Below are positions 43,923-53,444 of a DNA stretch of 64,000 bases, in pieces; the stretch's first letter is position 1; every line of letters starts with the position of its first letter. The notes below the pieces were generated by a model that saw only the letters and a program-made list of their open reading frames with translations, was not told where the DNA came from and did no database searches. This DNA is from an uncultured Porphyromonadaceae bacterium. GTDB taxonomy: Bacteria; Bacteroidota; Bacteroidia; Bacteroidales; Muribaculaceae. The stretch spans positions 133,790 through 197,789 of the forward strand of contig CABUVO010000003.1 of the NCBI GenBank assembly GCA_902495075.1, read 5' to 3'. The translations under genes and the position numbers were made by a program.

Positions 43923-45467
43923 ATGGCAAAACAGGAAGATGTTTTCAAGACAATCATAGCCCATGCGAAAGAGTATGGGTTTGTGTTTCAATCAAGTGAA
44001 ATTTACGACGGTCTCTCTGCCGTTTACGATTATGGTCAGAACGGTGTTGAGCTGAAAAACAATATCAAGCGCTATTGGTGGGAAGCCATGACCATGCTCC
44101 ACGACAATATCGTGGGCATCGACTCGGCAATCTTCATGCATCCGACAATCTGGAAGGCTTCCGGCCACGTCGATGCTTTCAATGACCCTTTGATCGACAA
44201 CAAGGATTCAAAAAAACGTTACCGTGCCGATGTGCTCATTGAAGATGAAATCGCAAAATTCGATGAGAAGATAAACAAAGAGGTTGCCAAGGCTGCAAAG
44301 CGTTTCGGTGAAAGCTTCGATGAGGCTATGTTCCGCCAGACCAACCCTCGCGTGCTCGAAAACCAGCGCAAACGCGATGAGCTGCACCAGCGCTTCTCGG
44401 ATGCTATGAATGCCAACGATCTTGTGGATCTCAAGCAGATCATCCTTGATTATGAAATAGTAGATCCTATCAGCGGCACACGCAACTGGACCGACGTGCG
44501 TCAGTTCAACCTCATGTTCAAAACCGAGATGGGCTCCACGGCAGACGGCGCAATGGAAGTCTACCTCCGTCCGGAGACAGCTCAGGGTATATTTGTGAAC
44601 TACCTCAACGTGCAGAAAACAGGACGCATGCGTCTTCCCTTCGGTATCGCACAGATCGGAAAGGCATTCCGCAACGAGATCGTTGCGCGTCAGTTCATCT
44701 TCCGCATGCGTGAGTTCGAACAGATGGAGATGCAATTCTTCGTTCGTCCGGGCGAGGAACTCAAATGGTTCGATTTCTGGCGTCAGACACGCCTCAAATG
44801 GCACAAGAACCTCGGACTTGGCGACAGCAAGTATCGTTTCCACGATCACGATAAACTTGCACATTATGCCAATGCCGCAACCGATATCGAATTTGAGATG
44901 CCTTTCGGCTTCAAGGAGGTTGAGGGTATCCACTCCCGCACAAACTTCGACCTTTCGCAACACGAAAAATTCTCCGGCAAAAAGATCCAATATTTTGATC
45001 CGGAACTCAACGAAAGTTACGTTCCTTACGTTATAGAGACATCTATCGGTGTTGACCGCATGTTCCTCAGCGTGTTCTGCAGCTGCTATGAAGATCAGGA
45101 TCTCGGCAACGGCGACCGCCGCGCGGTGCTCCATTTCCCCGCACCTATCGCTCCGGTGAAATGCGCCGTATTGCCGCTGGTGAAGAAAGACGGCCTTCCC
45201 GAAAAGGCTCGTGAGATTCAGCATCGCCTGAGATTCGATTTCACCTGCCAGTATGACGAGAAAGATTCTATCGGCAAGCGTTATCGCCGTCAGGATGCAA
45301 TCGGCACTCCGTATTGTATCACGGTTGACCATCAGACGCTCGAAGACGGCACCGTAACACTGCGTGAACGCGACTCCATGGAGCAGAAACGTCTCTCGGT
45401 AGATGAGCTGGAGAAGATCCTCTCTGAAGAGGTGAGCCTCAACAGCCTTCTTAAGAAACTTATTTAA
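43923..45467 (+). CDS. glyS: glycyl-tRNA synthetase (eukaryote/archaea-type, single chain)
   Basis: Class II aminoacyl-tRNA synthetase charging tRNA-Gly. It is a 514-residue single-chain enzyme, as in Bacteroidetes, not the alpha-beta type. Clear blocks are YDYGQNGVELKNNIKRYWW, FNLMFKTEMGSTADGAMEVY with LRPETAQGIFVNY (motif 2 region), FRNEIVARQFIFRMREFEQME, and VIETSIGVDRMFLSVF (motif 3). The C-terminal anticodon-binding domain follows (PIAPVKCAVLPLVKKDGLPE). lemA follows after 10 bp, and the genes to 50377 run in one direction. Confidence 0.97.
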   Translation: MAKQEDVFKTIIAHAKEYGFVFQSSEIYDGLSAVYDYGQNGVELKNNIKRYWWEAMTMLHDNIVGIDSAIFMHPTIWKASGHVDAFNDPLIDNKDSKKRYRADVLIEDEIAKFDEKINKEVAKAAKRFGESFDEAMFRQTNPRVLENQRKRDELHQRFSDAMNANDLVDLKQIILDYEIVDPISGTRNWTDVRQFNLMFKTEMGSTADGAMEVYLRPETAQGIFVNYLNVQKTGRMRLPFGIAQIGKAFRNEIVARQFIFRMREFEQMEMQFFVRPGEELKWFDFWRQTRLKWHKNLGLGDSKYRFHDHDKLAHYANAATDIEFEMPFGFKEVEGIHSRTNFDLSQHEKFSGKKIQYFDPELNESYVPYVIETSIGVDRMFLSVFCSCYEDQDLGNGDRRAVLHFPAPIAPVKCAVLPLVKKDGLPEKAREIQHRLRFDFTCQYDEKDSIGKRYRRQDAIGTPYCITVDHQTLEDGTVTLRERDSMEQKRLSVDELEKILSEEVSLNSLLKKLI

Positions 45468-45477
45468 ACAATTAGAT

Positions 45478-46074
45478 ATGAAATTTATAAAGGATATAAT
45501 GTATGCAGTAGTGGCAGTGGTGGCTATGACATCACTGTCCTCCTGCAATTACAACAGTCTTGTTGAAAAACAGCAGCAAGTGGACCAGAGCTGGGCTCAG
45601 GTTGAGAATCAGTACCAGCGTCGTGCCGACCTCATCCCGAACATTGTCAATACGGTTAAAGGTTATGCGGAGCACGAAAGCAGCACCCTTGAGGCTGTGA
45701 CCAACGCGCGCGCCGGGCTTACCAAGGCTTATGATGCTGCGAAGTCGGTGGAGAATCCTCAGGAAAACATCGAACAATACCAGCAGGCTCAAAGCGCTCT
45801 CAAGGGAGCACTTGACATCTACGTGAACGCTGTTCGAGAGGCATATCCTGACCTGAAAGCCAACACCAACTTCATGGCGTTACAGACAGAACTCGAAGGC
45901 ACGGAAAACCGCATATCAACAGAGCGCAAACGATACACAGAGGCTGTGATGGAATACAACACGAGCATCAAGAAGTTCCCTACAAACATTTATGCCGGCT
46001 GGTTCGGATTCAAGGAGAAACCACAGTTCAAAGCAGAAGCCGGAGCGCAGAAAGCACCGGAAGTAAAATTTTAA
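45478..46074 (+). CDS. LemA family lipoprotein
   Basis: A 198-residue LemA family protein. The N-terminal signal ends with the lipobox LSSC (CNYNSLVEKQQQVDQSW). The family block is ENQYQRRADLIPNIVNTVKGYAEHES, then ANTNFMALQTELEGTENRIS and RKRYTEAVMEYNTSIKKFPTN. Its function is not established; it is a helical membrane-associated protein conserved in bacteria. It lies between glyS and an FKBP gene. Confidence 0.92.
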   Translation: MKFIKDIMYAVVAVVAMTSLSSCNYNSLVEKQQQVDQSWAQVENQYQRRADLIPNIVNTVKGYAEHESSTLEAVTNARAGLTKAYDAAKSVENPQENIEQYQQAQSALKGALDIYVNAVREAYPDLKANTNFMALQTELEGTENRISTERKRYTEAVMEYNTSIKKFPTNIYAGWFGFKEKPQFKAEAGAQKAPEVKF

Positions 46075-46107
46075 CGCATTGCGTAGCGTAACATACAATA
46101 ACGACAG

Positions 46108-46647
46108 ATGAAGAAACTTTTTTATTTCCTTCCGCTGATGGCGGTTATTCTCTCGGGATGTCTGAGTGAAGACGATCAGCCGGATTATGTGGAGTGGAAA
46201 AAGCAGAATGAAGAATATGTAACAAAGATGGAAGACCTGACCGAAAACGGGGAAAAGGTCTACACCAAAGTAACGCCGGAATGGGCTCCCAATGATTTCG
46301 TGCTTATAAAATGGCATAACGACCGCTCGCTCACGGAAAAGAATCTCAGACCCCTGAGCAATTCCACCGTCAATATAAAATATGAGATGGAAGACATCAA
46401 CGGCGCGTCTCTTGGCAATTCATACAGCATGACAACAAACGGCGACAGCATCTATCAGAGCATGCCCAACGAGAATATCGTGGGAATGTGGGTTGCGATG
46501 ACATCAATGCATGTCGGAGACTCCGTAACGCTCGTTATCCCTGCCGGTTCGGCATATGGTTCTTCCTCCCGAGGCTCTATTCTGCCCTATTCTGCCCTCA
46601 TATATCACGTTAAGATGAAGGGTATTCCCAATTACGAAAAGAAATAG
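46108..46647 (+). CDS. FKBP-type peptidyl-prolyl isomerase lipoprotein
   Basis: A 179-residue lipoprotein with lipobox LSGC and an FKBP-like domain from about residue 60: YKVTPEWAPND-type linker, NIKYEMEDINGASLGNSYSM, VGMWVAMTSMHVGDSVTLVIPAGSAYGSSSRG and ILPYSALIYHVKMKGI. The AYGSSSRG and LIYHVKMKGI segments are FKBP hallmarks. It assists folding of exported proteins in the periplasm. It lies 33 bp after lemA. Confidence 0.85.
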   Translation: MKKLFYFLPLMAVILSGCLSEDDQPDYVEWKKQNEEYVTKMEDLTENGEKVYTKVTPEWAPNDFVLIKWHNDRSLTEKNLRPLSNSTVNIKYEMEDINGASLGNSYSMTTNGDSIYQSMPNENIVGMWVAMTSMHVGDSVTLVIPAGSAYGSSSRGSILPYSALIYHVKMKGIPNYEKK

Positions 46648-46698
46648 GAAGCATTACTTCAAAACAAATTCCTCGCAGCGGTATAAATTTCACATATC

Positions 46699-49227
46699 AT
46701 GAGCAAAAACATCTTCCCGGTTCTGGCAACAGGGTTGTTACTCTGTTCGGGCATAGCGTCTGCCTACACATTAACCAAGTTCAAATCGGCACCTGCCGCG
46801 CGTCTCAACGTTCCGGCAACTCCCGACAGTCTCCAAAAAGAGAACGGTTTTGCCAACGACCAGCTACTCGGAGCGAGATTGCCGTTGTCTTTGCGTGAAC
46901 AGACGTCAGACTGGACAACCATGACCACCGATACCGCCGGAAGACTTACGCTCGTAAAAGCAGACGAACGTCCTGAACTTCATACGTTCTCAACGCGCCT
47001 GCGTGCCGCAAGATTTGCAAAAGGGAAGCTCATTCTCAATTCAACATCGATGGGAGACGTGCTTCTCAACGGCAATTCAGTAGCAAAAAAGACAGCATCC
47101 GATTCATTACCCGCTGATGCCAGCGGCAGCGTTACGCTAAATCCGGAAGCGGATTATGAGATCCAGGTAAACATCGTGTCAATGCCCGATGACAAAACCG
47201 CTCCCGATTTCAAACTTGAATTCGTTCCCGACAAAGAATTCGAGGATGTGGCTCTTGCCGACGGACCGGAAATAGGCAGACGTTTCTCCACTCGCCTCAC
47301 AATGACCGGAGAAAGAGTATATGGCACCAGCATTTCTCCCGATGGGAAATATCTCCTTACAAAGTATTCCGAGACATTTTCGGCTTCTGATAAAAACTAT
47401 CGAGCAACATTGCAGGAGATCGCTACAGGAAAAATAATTACCGAAGATATAACTCCTTATGCCCAGTGGATGCCGAAAGGTTCGACACTCTATTATACCA
47501 ATAAGAAACCTGCAGGCTATGATGTCATAACGATCGAAGTGCCGACTCTTAAAAGCAGAGTTATAGCACGCGGAGTGCCTGAAAATAATTTCACAGTCAC
47601 CCCCGATGGTAAATCACTTATATTTTACAAGAGTGTCGACGGCACAAAAGATGCCGGACCACTGAAACGCGTAAAGAGTCCAGACGACCGTATTCCGGGC
47701 GATCGCGATCGTTCATATGTGATGCGTTATGATCTCGATACACACGTCACTACAACACTAACCTACGGGGGTGCTTCTACGTATATCTGCGACTTTACAA
47801 AGGACGGGAACAAGATGCTTTACATCTCCTCTGTAATGCGTCCGGACGAATATCCATTCTATTTCAAAGATCTCATTGAGATGGATCTCAACACTCTTGC
47901 CACAGACACCATCATACGCAATGACGGATATATCAACAGTGCGATCTATTCTCCAGATACTAAACAGCTCTTTATCACCGGTAGTCCGCAAGCCTTCAAC
48001 GGAATAGGTGCAAATGCAGGTAATCATGAGATTCCAAACGATTTCGACGGTCAAGGATTTATCTATACCATCGCCAACGGTAATGTTAAACCGGTTACCA
48101 AAGAGTTTGATCCCGCCCTCATGGGCGATCCGGTGTGGAACACGATCGATGGCAATATTTATTTCTTAGGGGAGACAGGATTCTATAAGAAAATTTATTC
48201 TTTGAACCCCAGGAGCGGTAAAATAACTGAACTTGACAGCAAAATCGGTTATGTTTTCTCTTTCTCCATAGGCGATAATGAAGCCCAATGGTTATCTTAC
48301 TGCGGTGGAGATTTCACCGATACGGGCATGGCATACCTCCTCAATCTCAAGAACGGCAAGAACCGACTCATTGATGATCCGATGCAGACAGAACTTAAAG
48401 ATGTCAGATTCGGCAAGATGGAGCCGTGGAAATTCACAGCTTCCGATGGCACTGAGATCGACGGCATGATGTGTCTCCCTCCGGATTTCGATCCTTCCAA
48501 GAAATATCCTCTTATCGTTTATTATTATGGCGGCACATCGCCTTCAAGCGCGGCAATGACGCATCCTTATGCTCCTCAAGTGTTCGCTTCGCGTGACTAC
48601 GTGGTTTATGTGCTAAACCCGAGTGGTACGACCGGTTACGGACAGGAGTTTTCTGCGCGCCACGTGAATGCCTGGGGAAAACGGACTGCAGAAGATATCA
48701 TTGAAGGTGTGAAGAAATTCTGCGATGAACATTCATTTGTAGACAAAAAGAAGGTTGGATGCCTTGGAGCGTCTTACGGAGGATTCATGACCCAATATCT
48801 GCAGACCCTCACCGACATCTTCGCGGCTGCCGTATCTCATGCGGGCATTTCCAATGTGACAAGCTATTGGGGAGAAGGTTACTGGGGTTATTCCTACAAC
48901 GCCATTGCCGCCGCCAAATCCTACCCTTGGACGAATCCGGAGCTATTCACCAAACAAGGTTCCCTATTCAATGCCGATAAAATTCACACTCCTCTCCTTC
49001 TGCTTCACGGCACGGAAGATACAAACGTGCCTATCGGCGAGAGCATCCAGATATTCAATGCGCTGCGCTTATTAGGTCGCGATGTGGAGTTTATTACCGT
49101 AGATGGTCAGAATCACGTCATAACAGATTTCGACAAGAAACTCTTGTGGCAGGATACAATCATGGCATGGTTTGCAAAATATCTCCAGGATGACCCAAGA
49201 TGGTGGGACGAACTTTACGGTAAATGA
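46699..49227 (+). CDS. S9 family prolyl oligopeptidase-type serine peptidase
   Basis: An 842-residue exported peptidase. After a signal peptide comes a seven-bladed propeller-like N-terminal region (about 60-550) with DGKYLLTKYSETFSA and MRYDLDTHVTT. The alpha/beta-hydrolase domain follows: IVYYYGGTSPSSAAM, the catalytic Ser692 in GASYGGF, Asp774 in HGTEDTNVP and His806 in GQNHVI. This is a dipeptidyl-peptidase or acylaminoacyl-peptidase type enzyme. It cleaves short peptides in the periplasm. Confidence 0.9.
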   Translation: MSKNIFPVLATGLLLCSGIASAYTLTKFKSAPAARLNVPATPDSLQKENGFANDQLLGARLPLSLREQTSDWTTMTTDTAGRLTLVKADERPELHTFSTRLRAARFAKGKLILNSTSMGDVLLNGNSVAKKTASDSLPADASGSVTLNPEADYEIQVNIVSMPDDKTAPDFKLEFVPDKEFEDVALADGPEIGRRFSTRLTMTGERVYGTSISPDGKYLLTKYSETFSASDKNYRATLQEIATGKIITEDITPYAQWMPKGSTLYYTNKKPAGYDVITIEVPTLKSRVIARGVPENNFTVTPDGKSLIFYKSVDGTKDAGPLKRVKSPDDRIPGDRDRSYVMRYDLDTHVTTTLTYGGASTYICDFTKDGNKMLYISSVMRPDEYPFYFKDLIEMDLNTLATDTIIRNDGYINSAIYSPDTKQLFITGSPQAFNGIGANAGNHEIPNDFDGQGFIYTIANGNVKPVTKEFDPALMGDPVWNTIDGNIYFLGETGFYKKIYSLNPRSGKITELDSKIGYVFSFSIGDNEAQWLSYCGGDFTDTGMAYLLNLKNGKNRLIDDPMQTELKDVRFGKMEPWKFTASDGTEIDGMMCLPPDFDPSKKYPLIVYYYGGTSPSSAAMTHPYAPQVFASRDYVVYVLNPSGTTGYGQEFSARHVNAWGKRTAEDIIEGVKKFCDEHSFVDKKKVGCLGASYGGFMTQYLQTLTDIFAAAVSHAGISNVTSYWGEGYWGYSYNAIAAAKSYPWTNPELFTKQGSLFNADKIHTPLLLLHGTEDTNVPIGESIQIFNALRLLGRDVEFITVDGQNHVITDFDKKLLWQDTIMAWFAKYLQDDPRWWDELYGK

Positions 49228-49262
49228 TATCCGTTGAATTTTGATAAATGATTAACCATCAT

Positions 49263-49583
49263 ATGAAGATATTATATTATATTGTGGGGGCTGTCATCGC
49301 CCTCACTTTGTTATTGGGATGTGGGGAATCAGCACGCAACGGTGAGACCCCCGCAGAGATTGAGACGGCAAAAATCGAAGGGCGCATGGCTGCCCGCAAA
49401 ATCATCACACGTCATTGGTCAGACACTTCCGCGTTGCAGAAAGAGATTGAAAACAGCCGGATTCTTCGCGCTCGCTACGATTCGCTTGGACATAAGAAGT
49501 CGGCTGAGACATTCGATTCAGCATTCGTATCGACCATCCGCACAGTGAATCCCATTCTTGGTAAATTTGTTGAGAAACTATGA
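49263..49583 (+). CDS. small lipoprotein of unknown function
   Basis: Starts at the ATG 49263 (KILYYIVGAVIALTLLLGCG, lipobox LLGC). The mature part of about 85 residues is helical and charged (RMAARKIITRHWSDTSALQKEI). It shares 4 bp with the start of the TIGR02757 gene, so it belongs to the glyS operon. I do not recognise the family. Confidence 0.65.
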   Translation: MKILYYIVGAVIALTLLLGCGESARNGETPAEIETAKIEGRMAARKIITRHWSDTSALQKEIENSRILRARYDSLGHKKSAETFDSAFVSTIRTVNPILGKFVEKL

Positions 49584-50377
49584 GCACACTATTCAAAGAG
49601 GAAGCACCAACAATTAAAGTACCTTCAGATATCAGGGAGCTGCTTGATTCGGAAGCAGCACGAATAAACCGACCGGAATTTATCGGTAATGATCCGGTGC
49701 AGTTTCCCCGCCGTTTTTCGCGACAGGAAGACATCGAAATCGTATCATTCTTAGCTGCCATCATTGCCTGGGGACGCCGGCAGATGATCTGTCGCAATGC
49801 CGAAAGGATGCTCTCCCTGATGAGTCAGGAACCATACAAATATGTCATGGATAAGGGTTACGAGGATCTGGATCCTGACATGAATCTCCACCGCACATTC
49901 TTTGCGCGCCATTTCCAGTATTTTCTGCGGGGCATGCGTCGCATATTCCGCGATTACGGATCGCTCGATGCGTTCGGTGCAACGATGCGCGTAGGAGATT
50001 CCGAGACTCCGGCTTGGAAACTCGTGGAAGAAATGCAGAAAATTATGCGCGATGAGAACAACGGCGAGGACTGTTCGCAATGCCTTCCGGTGAATCTCAA
50101 GAATACGGCTCTGAAACGCGTGAATATGGCTCTCCGTTGGCTCGTGCGCGATGACGGCATTGTGGACATGGGCATATGGAAATCTATTCCTAAAAGTAAA
50201 CTATATATTCCTCTCGATGTGCATGTGGGAAATACTGCCAGAAATCTCGGCATTCTGGAACGTCGTGGCAACGACAGAAAGAGCGTGGAGCAACTCACTG
50301 CCACATTACGGACTTTGCGCCCGGACGATCCTGTCTTTTATGACTACGCATTGTTCGGAATAGGAGTCGGGGAATAA
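49580..50377 (+). CDS. TIGR02757 family protein
   Basis: A 265-residue protein of the TIGR02757 family of Bacteroidetes. It has INRPEFIGNDPVQFPRRFSRQEDIEIVSFLAAIIAWGRRQMIC, FARHFQYFLRGMRRIFRDYG, MALRWLVRDDGIVDMGIWKS and LYIPLDVHVGNTARNLGIL, and the ending PDDPVFYDYALFGIGVGE. The fold is probably helix-hairpin-helix (DNA-glycosylase-like). The start overlaps the lipoprotein stop by 4 bp. Function unknown. Confidence 0.85.
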   Translation: MSTLFKEEAPTIKVPSDIRELLDSEAARINRPEFIGNDPVQFPRRFSRQEDIEIVSFLAAIIAWGRRQMICRNAERMLSLMSQEPYKYVMDKGYEDLDPDMNLHRTFFARHFQYFLRGMRRIFRDYGSLDAFGATMRVGDSETPAWKLVEEMQKIMRDENNGEDCSQCLPVNLKNTALKRVNMALRWLVRDDGIVDMGIWKSIPKSKLYIPLDVHVGNTARNLGILERRGNDRKSVEQLTATLRTLRPDDPVFYDYALFGIGVGE

Positions 50378-50431
50378 TTTTTAATGTTTAATGTGAAATG
50401 TGAAATGGGGAATGGGGAATGATAAATTAGG

Positions 50432-50515
50432 AATTAGGAATGAGGAATTAGGAATGAGGAATTAGGAATGAGGAATTAGGAATGAGGAATTAGGAATGAG
50501 GAATTAGGAATTAAG
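50432..50515. repeat. tandem 14-bp repeat in front of the GHL10 gene
   Basis: About six copies of the unit AATTAGGAATGAGG lie from 50432 to about 50515, just before the ATG at 50522. Related AATGGGGAATGG units precede them from 50385. A variable copy number would change the length of the leader or promoter. Confidence 0.85.
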
Positions 50516-50521
50516 AGAGAG

Positions 50522-52027
50522 ATGAAGAGAAATATTATTAATGTTATAGTTACAGTTTTGGCGGTGATCATGGGGAGCGCAATGGCGGTTGCTTCGGAAT
50601 TCGAAAATCCGAAGCGTGAGTTTCGCGGCGCTTGGCTCCATGTGATCGGACAGACGCAATGGCAGAACAAGACTACTGAACAAGCCAAGGAATATATACG
50701 TGAACAACTCGATAAACTGCATGATGCGGGATGCAATGCAGTGATCTTTCAGGTGCGACCTACTGCAGATGCGCTCTATAAGTCTGATCTGGAACCTTGG
50801 AGCGCATGGCTGACCGGTAAACGAGGCAAAGCTCCTTCTCCGATGTGGGATCCGATGGAGTATTGCCTGGAGGAGGCACACAAACGCGGAATGGAGTTTC
50901 ACGCATGGCTGAATCCTTATCGCGTCACCTCAACTGCAAAAGAAATCCTCCCATCCAATCATATGTCAAAAATGGAGCCTCAACGCTTTTTCCGCTATAA
51001 CGGACAGGTGTTGTTCGATCCGGCATATCAGGAGAACCGTGATTTCATCTGTAAGGTAATAGACGACATCGTTTCACGCTACGATGTTGATGCCATACAT
51101 ATCGACGACTATTTCTACCCCTACCCTGCTCCCGGGAAAAAGATACCTGATGATGCAAGTTTCCTGAAATTCGGGCTCGGACGAAACCGCAACGATTGGC
51201 GTCGTCACAATGTTGACCTCCTTATCGAACAGATCCATAAAACCATTAAAGATCGCAAGCCGTGGGTAAGGTTTGGCGTGAGTCCTTTCGGAATCTGGCG
51301 TAACAAACGCACCGATCCGCGAGGTAGTGAAAGCACAGGGCTGCAGAATTATGATGACCTTTATGCCGACGTGCTTCTATGGGCAAAAAACGGCTGGATA
51401 GATTATCTTGCACCTCAGCTTTACTGGAACCTCGATACGCAGGCTGCCCCAAGCCGCAAACTCGTGCAATGGTGGAACGATAATGCCAACGGCGTGGATG
51501 TGTATGTAGGTCAGGATGTGAAACGCACAATGGATGTGGCGGATCCGGGCAATAACGACCGTAATGAACTCGACACAAAGGTGAAGCTTTCGCGCAAACT
51601 GCCTAATATCGGAGGCAATATATGGTGGCACGGATATTGGGTGACCGGCAACTATAAAGGAGCCGCTGATTCCCTTGCAATGAAATATCAGTCAACCATC
51701 GCCCTACCCCCTGTATATGGAGATGCCCGCAAACATCCGAAAACCATAAAGGAAATAAGAATCGAGAAAGAGGGAGACAAGGAATTCCTTATGTGGACAC
51801 CTCCGGCACGTTCACACAAAGAGAGCGCAGACGATGCCATACGCTTTGTTGTATACGAGTTTTATTCGGGTGAGAAGCAGGACATCAACGATCCTCAGGC
51901 AATAATTGCACTGACACCTTACAATAAAGTACTTATCAATTCCGAGACAAAAGGATCAACATACGCCGTGACGACGCTCGATCGTCTTAACCGCGAGTCA
52001 GATCCTGTATTCCTGTATAATCCTTAG
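50522..52027 (+). CDS. glycosyl-hydrolase-like family 10 (GHL10/DUF187) protein
   Basis: A 501-residue secreted protein. After a signal peptide it has the family block FRGAWLHVIGQTQWQNKTTEQAKEYIREQLDKLHDAGCNAVIFQVRPTADALY, then MEFHAWLNPYRVT and VDAIHIDDYFYPYP with conserved Asp residues in a TIM-barrel, and WIDYLAPQLYWNLD. The family resembles glycosidases active on the cell wall. It has its own transcription start behind the tandem repeats. Confidence 0.88.
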   Translation: MKRNIINVIVTVLAVIMGSAMAVASEFENPKREFRGAWLHVIGQTQWQNKTTEQAKEYIREQLDKLHDAGCNAVIFQVRPTADALYKSDLEPWSAWLTGKRGKAPSPMWDPMEYCLEEAHKRGMEFHAWLNPYRVTSTAKEILPSNHMSKMEPQRFFRYNGQVLFDPAYQENRDFICKVIDDIVSRYDVDAIHIDDYFYPYPAPGKKIPDDASFLKFGLGRNRNDWRRHNVDLLIEQIHKTIKDRKPWVRFGVSPFGIWRNKRTDPRGSESTGLQNYDDLYADVLLWAKNGWIDYLAPQLYWNLDTQAAPSRKLVQWWNDNANGVDVYVGQDVKRTMDVADPGNNDRNELDTKVKLSRKLPNIGGNIWWHGYWVTGNYKGAADSLAMKYQSTIALPPVYGDARKHPKTIKEIRIEKEGDKEFLMWTPPARSHKESADDAIRFVVYEFYSGEKQDINDPQAIIALTPYNKVLINSETKGSTYAVTTLDRLNRESDPVFLYNP

Positions 52028-52042
52028 ACGCTGTTTAATACT

Positions 52043-52252
52043 TTAATCTTGAGCTGAATCCTGTTTGTCAGTGATAACAAGCTGTAATCCCAACACATTA
52101 AGGATCTTTTCAAGAGTGGCTATCGATGGATTGGCATATCCCCCTTCGATGGCCTTTATCATTCTTACGCTTACTCCCGACATTTCAGCGAGTGTTTGCT
52201 GCGTGGTTCGTAAAGTCTGGCGTCTGTTTCGTAAAATGTTTCCTAATTCCAT
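52043..52252 (-). CDS. XRE-family HTH regulator
   Basis: A 69-residue Cro/CI-type DNA-binding protein that is nothing but one HTH domain: ELGNILRNRRQTLRTTQQTLAEMSGVSVRMIKAIEGGYANPSIATLEKILNVLGLQ. It probably controls a small neighbouring operon or is the antitoxin-like part of a lost pair; no HipA-type gene is adjacent. It is convergent with the GHL10 gene. Confidence 0.8.
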   Translation of the reverse strand: MELGNILRNRRQTLRTTQQTLAEMSGVSVRMIKAIEGGYANPSIATLEKILNVLGLQLVITDKQDSAQD

Positions 52253-52617
52253 AGCCGCATTAATATCTAAGATGGATCAGAGACTGGCGCCCCAGCCTCG
52301 TTTAATTATGGATAATATGTTATTTATAATCAAGTGCACTATAACTTCAATATGGCATTTGCCACATTTGAGGTCACAAATATAACAATTTTTAAATAAC
52401 TAACGTTAAATTTTAGCCCCAAATTTAACCTCGCAATTGCATTTATACCATATATTGCACAATATTTCGTATCTCTAAAGAGATTCTATAGCCACCACCA
52501 GATCAACCTTTACAATTGACGATTAGATTTTGTTAACATTTCACTGCAAATTAGCGGCAGTCATAACAATTTACTTTGCAACATCAAAATATACGTAACC
52601 CATAAAACCAATACATT
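52253..52617. other. AT-rich non-coding gap
   Basis: About 365 bp with no convincing open frame. It should hold the promoters of the HTH gene (leftward) and of the small gene at 52618 (rightward); I could not fix either from box matches. Confidence 0.4.
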
Positions 52618-52725
52618 ATGAAAAGGAATTTGACATCCAATCTTTATCGCAATGCCGGAGTATATGCCATCTATGCCGCAGGGCTAATCATCCTGCTACT
52701 TCAGTTTCGCAGCATTTTTGCTTGA
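52618..52725 (+). CDS. possible 35-residue membrane peptide
   Basis: An ATG at 52618 opens a 35-codon frame: KRNLTSNLYRNAGVYAIYAA, then GLIILLLQFRSIFA and a stop. A basic N-terminus is followed by a hydrophobic segment of about 17 residues. The start is preceded by A-rich sequence (CCAATACATT). I do not recognise it; small membrane peptides like this are easily missed. It sits alone and is convergent with the PPTase gene. Confidence 0.4.
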   Translation: MKRNLTSNLYRNAGVYAIYAAGLIILLLQFRSIFA

Positions 52726-52762
52726 AACGCCACTAACTTGATCGATTTACAGAGATTCGGCA

Positions 52763-53434
52763 TCAACCGAATTTTGCGCACCGGGGGGAATAAGCGAGAG
52801 TAACGATATTCCCCTCGGATTCGTATGTATAGAGCACAAAGGGATATTCCTTATCTTCTATCTTTACGACAGCTTCGCCGGTTCGTATCGGGTCAAATTC
52901 ATTCTTATCGTAAACAGGCACTGCCGGTCCGATCTTGGGCAAAGAAATAATATGGATATCGTTTCTAAAATCAAGACCCTCATGCATGGCGGCCTTATAA
53001 AGAGCCTCTTTAGCCGTCCATGCCATCACATTCTTTTTGACATCATCCTTATCGATCATCTGTTGCTCATCGTCGGAAAGAAACTTGTTCCTCACACGCA
53101 GGGTTTGCTCACGATCAGCCCGCTCAGCATCAATGCCCATGGCTGCCCGCTCAGAGAAAACAGACAGATCCACTTCAGGCGTATCCGGCAATGTAGCCAC
53201 AGCTAAGAAGCGTCCGGTATGGGTTATCGAAATTCGCCCTATCTCTCCTACCAGGAATGGCGCGCCATTGCGGAAATGACCTATCTCACGATATCCTTCC
53301 TTGCCATTCTCGGAATAGACCTGATACGCCATTTCTATCCACAATTTAAGCGAACGGTCTTCTCCGCCACAAACTTCCTCAACTTTTATTCCGGGCAATG
53401 TATGATGACGCCAGTATATAAATTCTGTTTCCAT
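52763..53434 (-). CDS. 4'-phosphopantetheinyl transferase superfamily protein
   Basis: A 223-residue Sfp/AcpS-like transferase that moves phosphopantetheine from CoA to acyl or peptidyl carrier proteins. The core motifs are GIDAERADR (metal-binding Asp and Glu) and MAWTAKEALYKAA (WxxKEAxxK). FAVATLPD-like strands precede them. It lies beside gldE in the same orientation with repeats between. The target carrier protein cannot be told from the sequence. Confidence 0.85.
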   Translation of the reverse strand: METEFIYWRHHTLPGIKVEEVCGGEDRSLKLWIEMAYQVYSENGKEGYREIGHFRNGAPFLVGEIGRISITHTGRFLAVATLPDTPEVDLSVFSERAAMGIDAERADREQTLRVRNKFLSDDEQQMIDKDDVKKNVMAWTAKEALYKAAMHEGLDFRNDIHIISLPKIGPAVPVYDKNEFDPIRTGEAVVKIEDKEYPFVLYTYESEGNIVTLAYSPRCAKFG

Positions 53435-53444
53435 AATTTTAGTT

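Noticed and set aside
44208..45548. A 446-codon open frame antisense to glyS
   Set aside because: It is the mirror of a conserved synthetase gene with strong codon bias; the product has no domain and a Leu/Glu/His-rich composition typical of such shadows.
50432..50515. CRISPR-like regular repeats
   Set aside because: The 14-bp units are directly adjacent, without spacers, and there are no cas genes.
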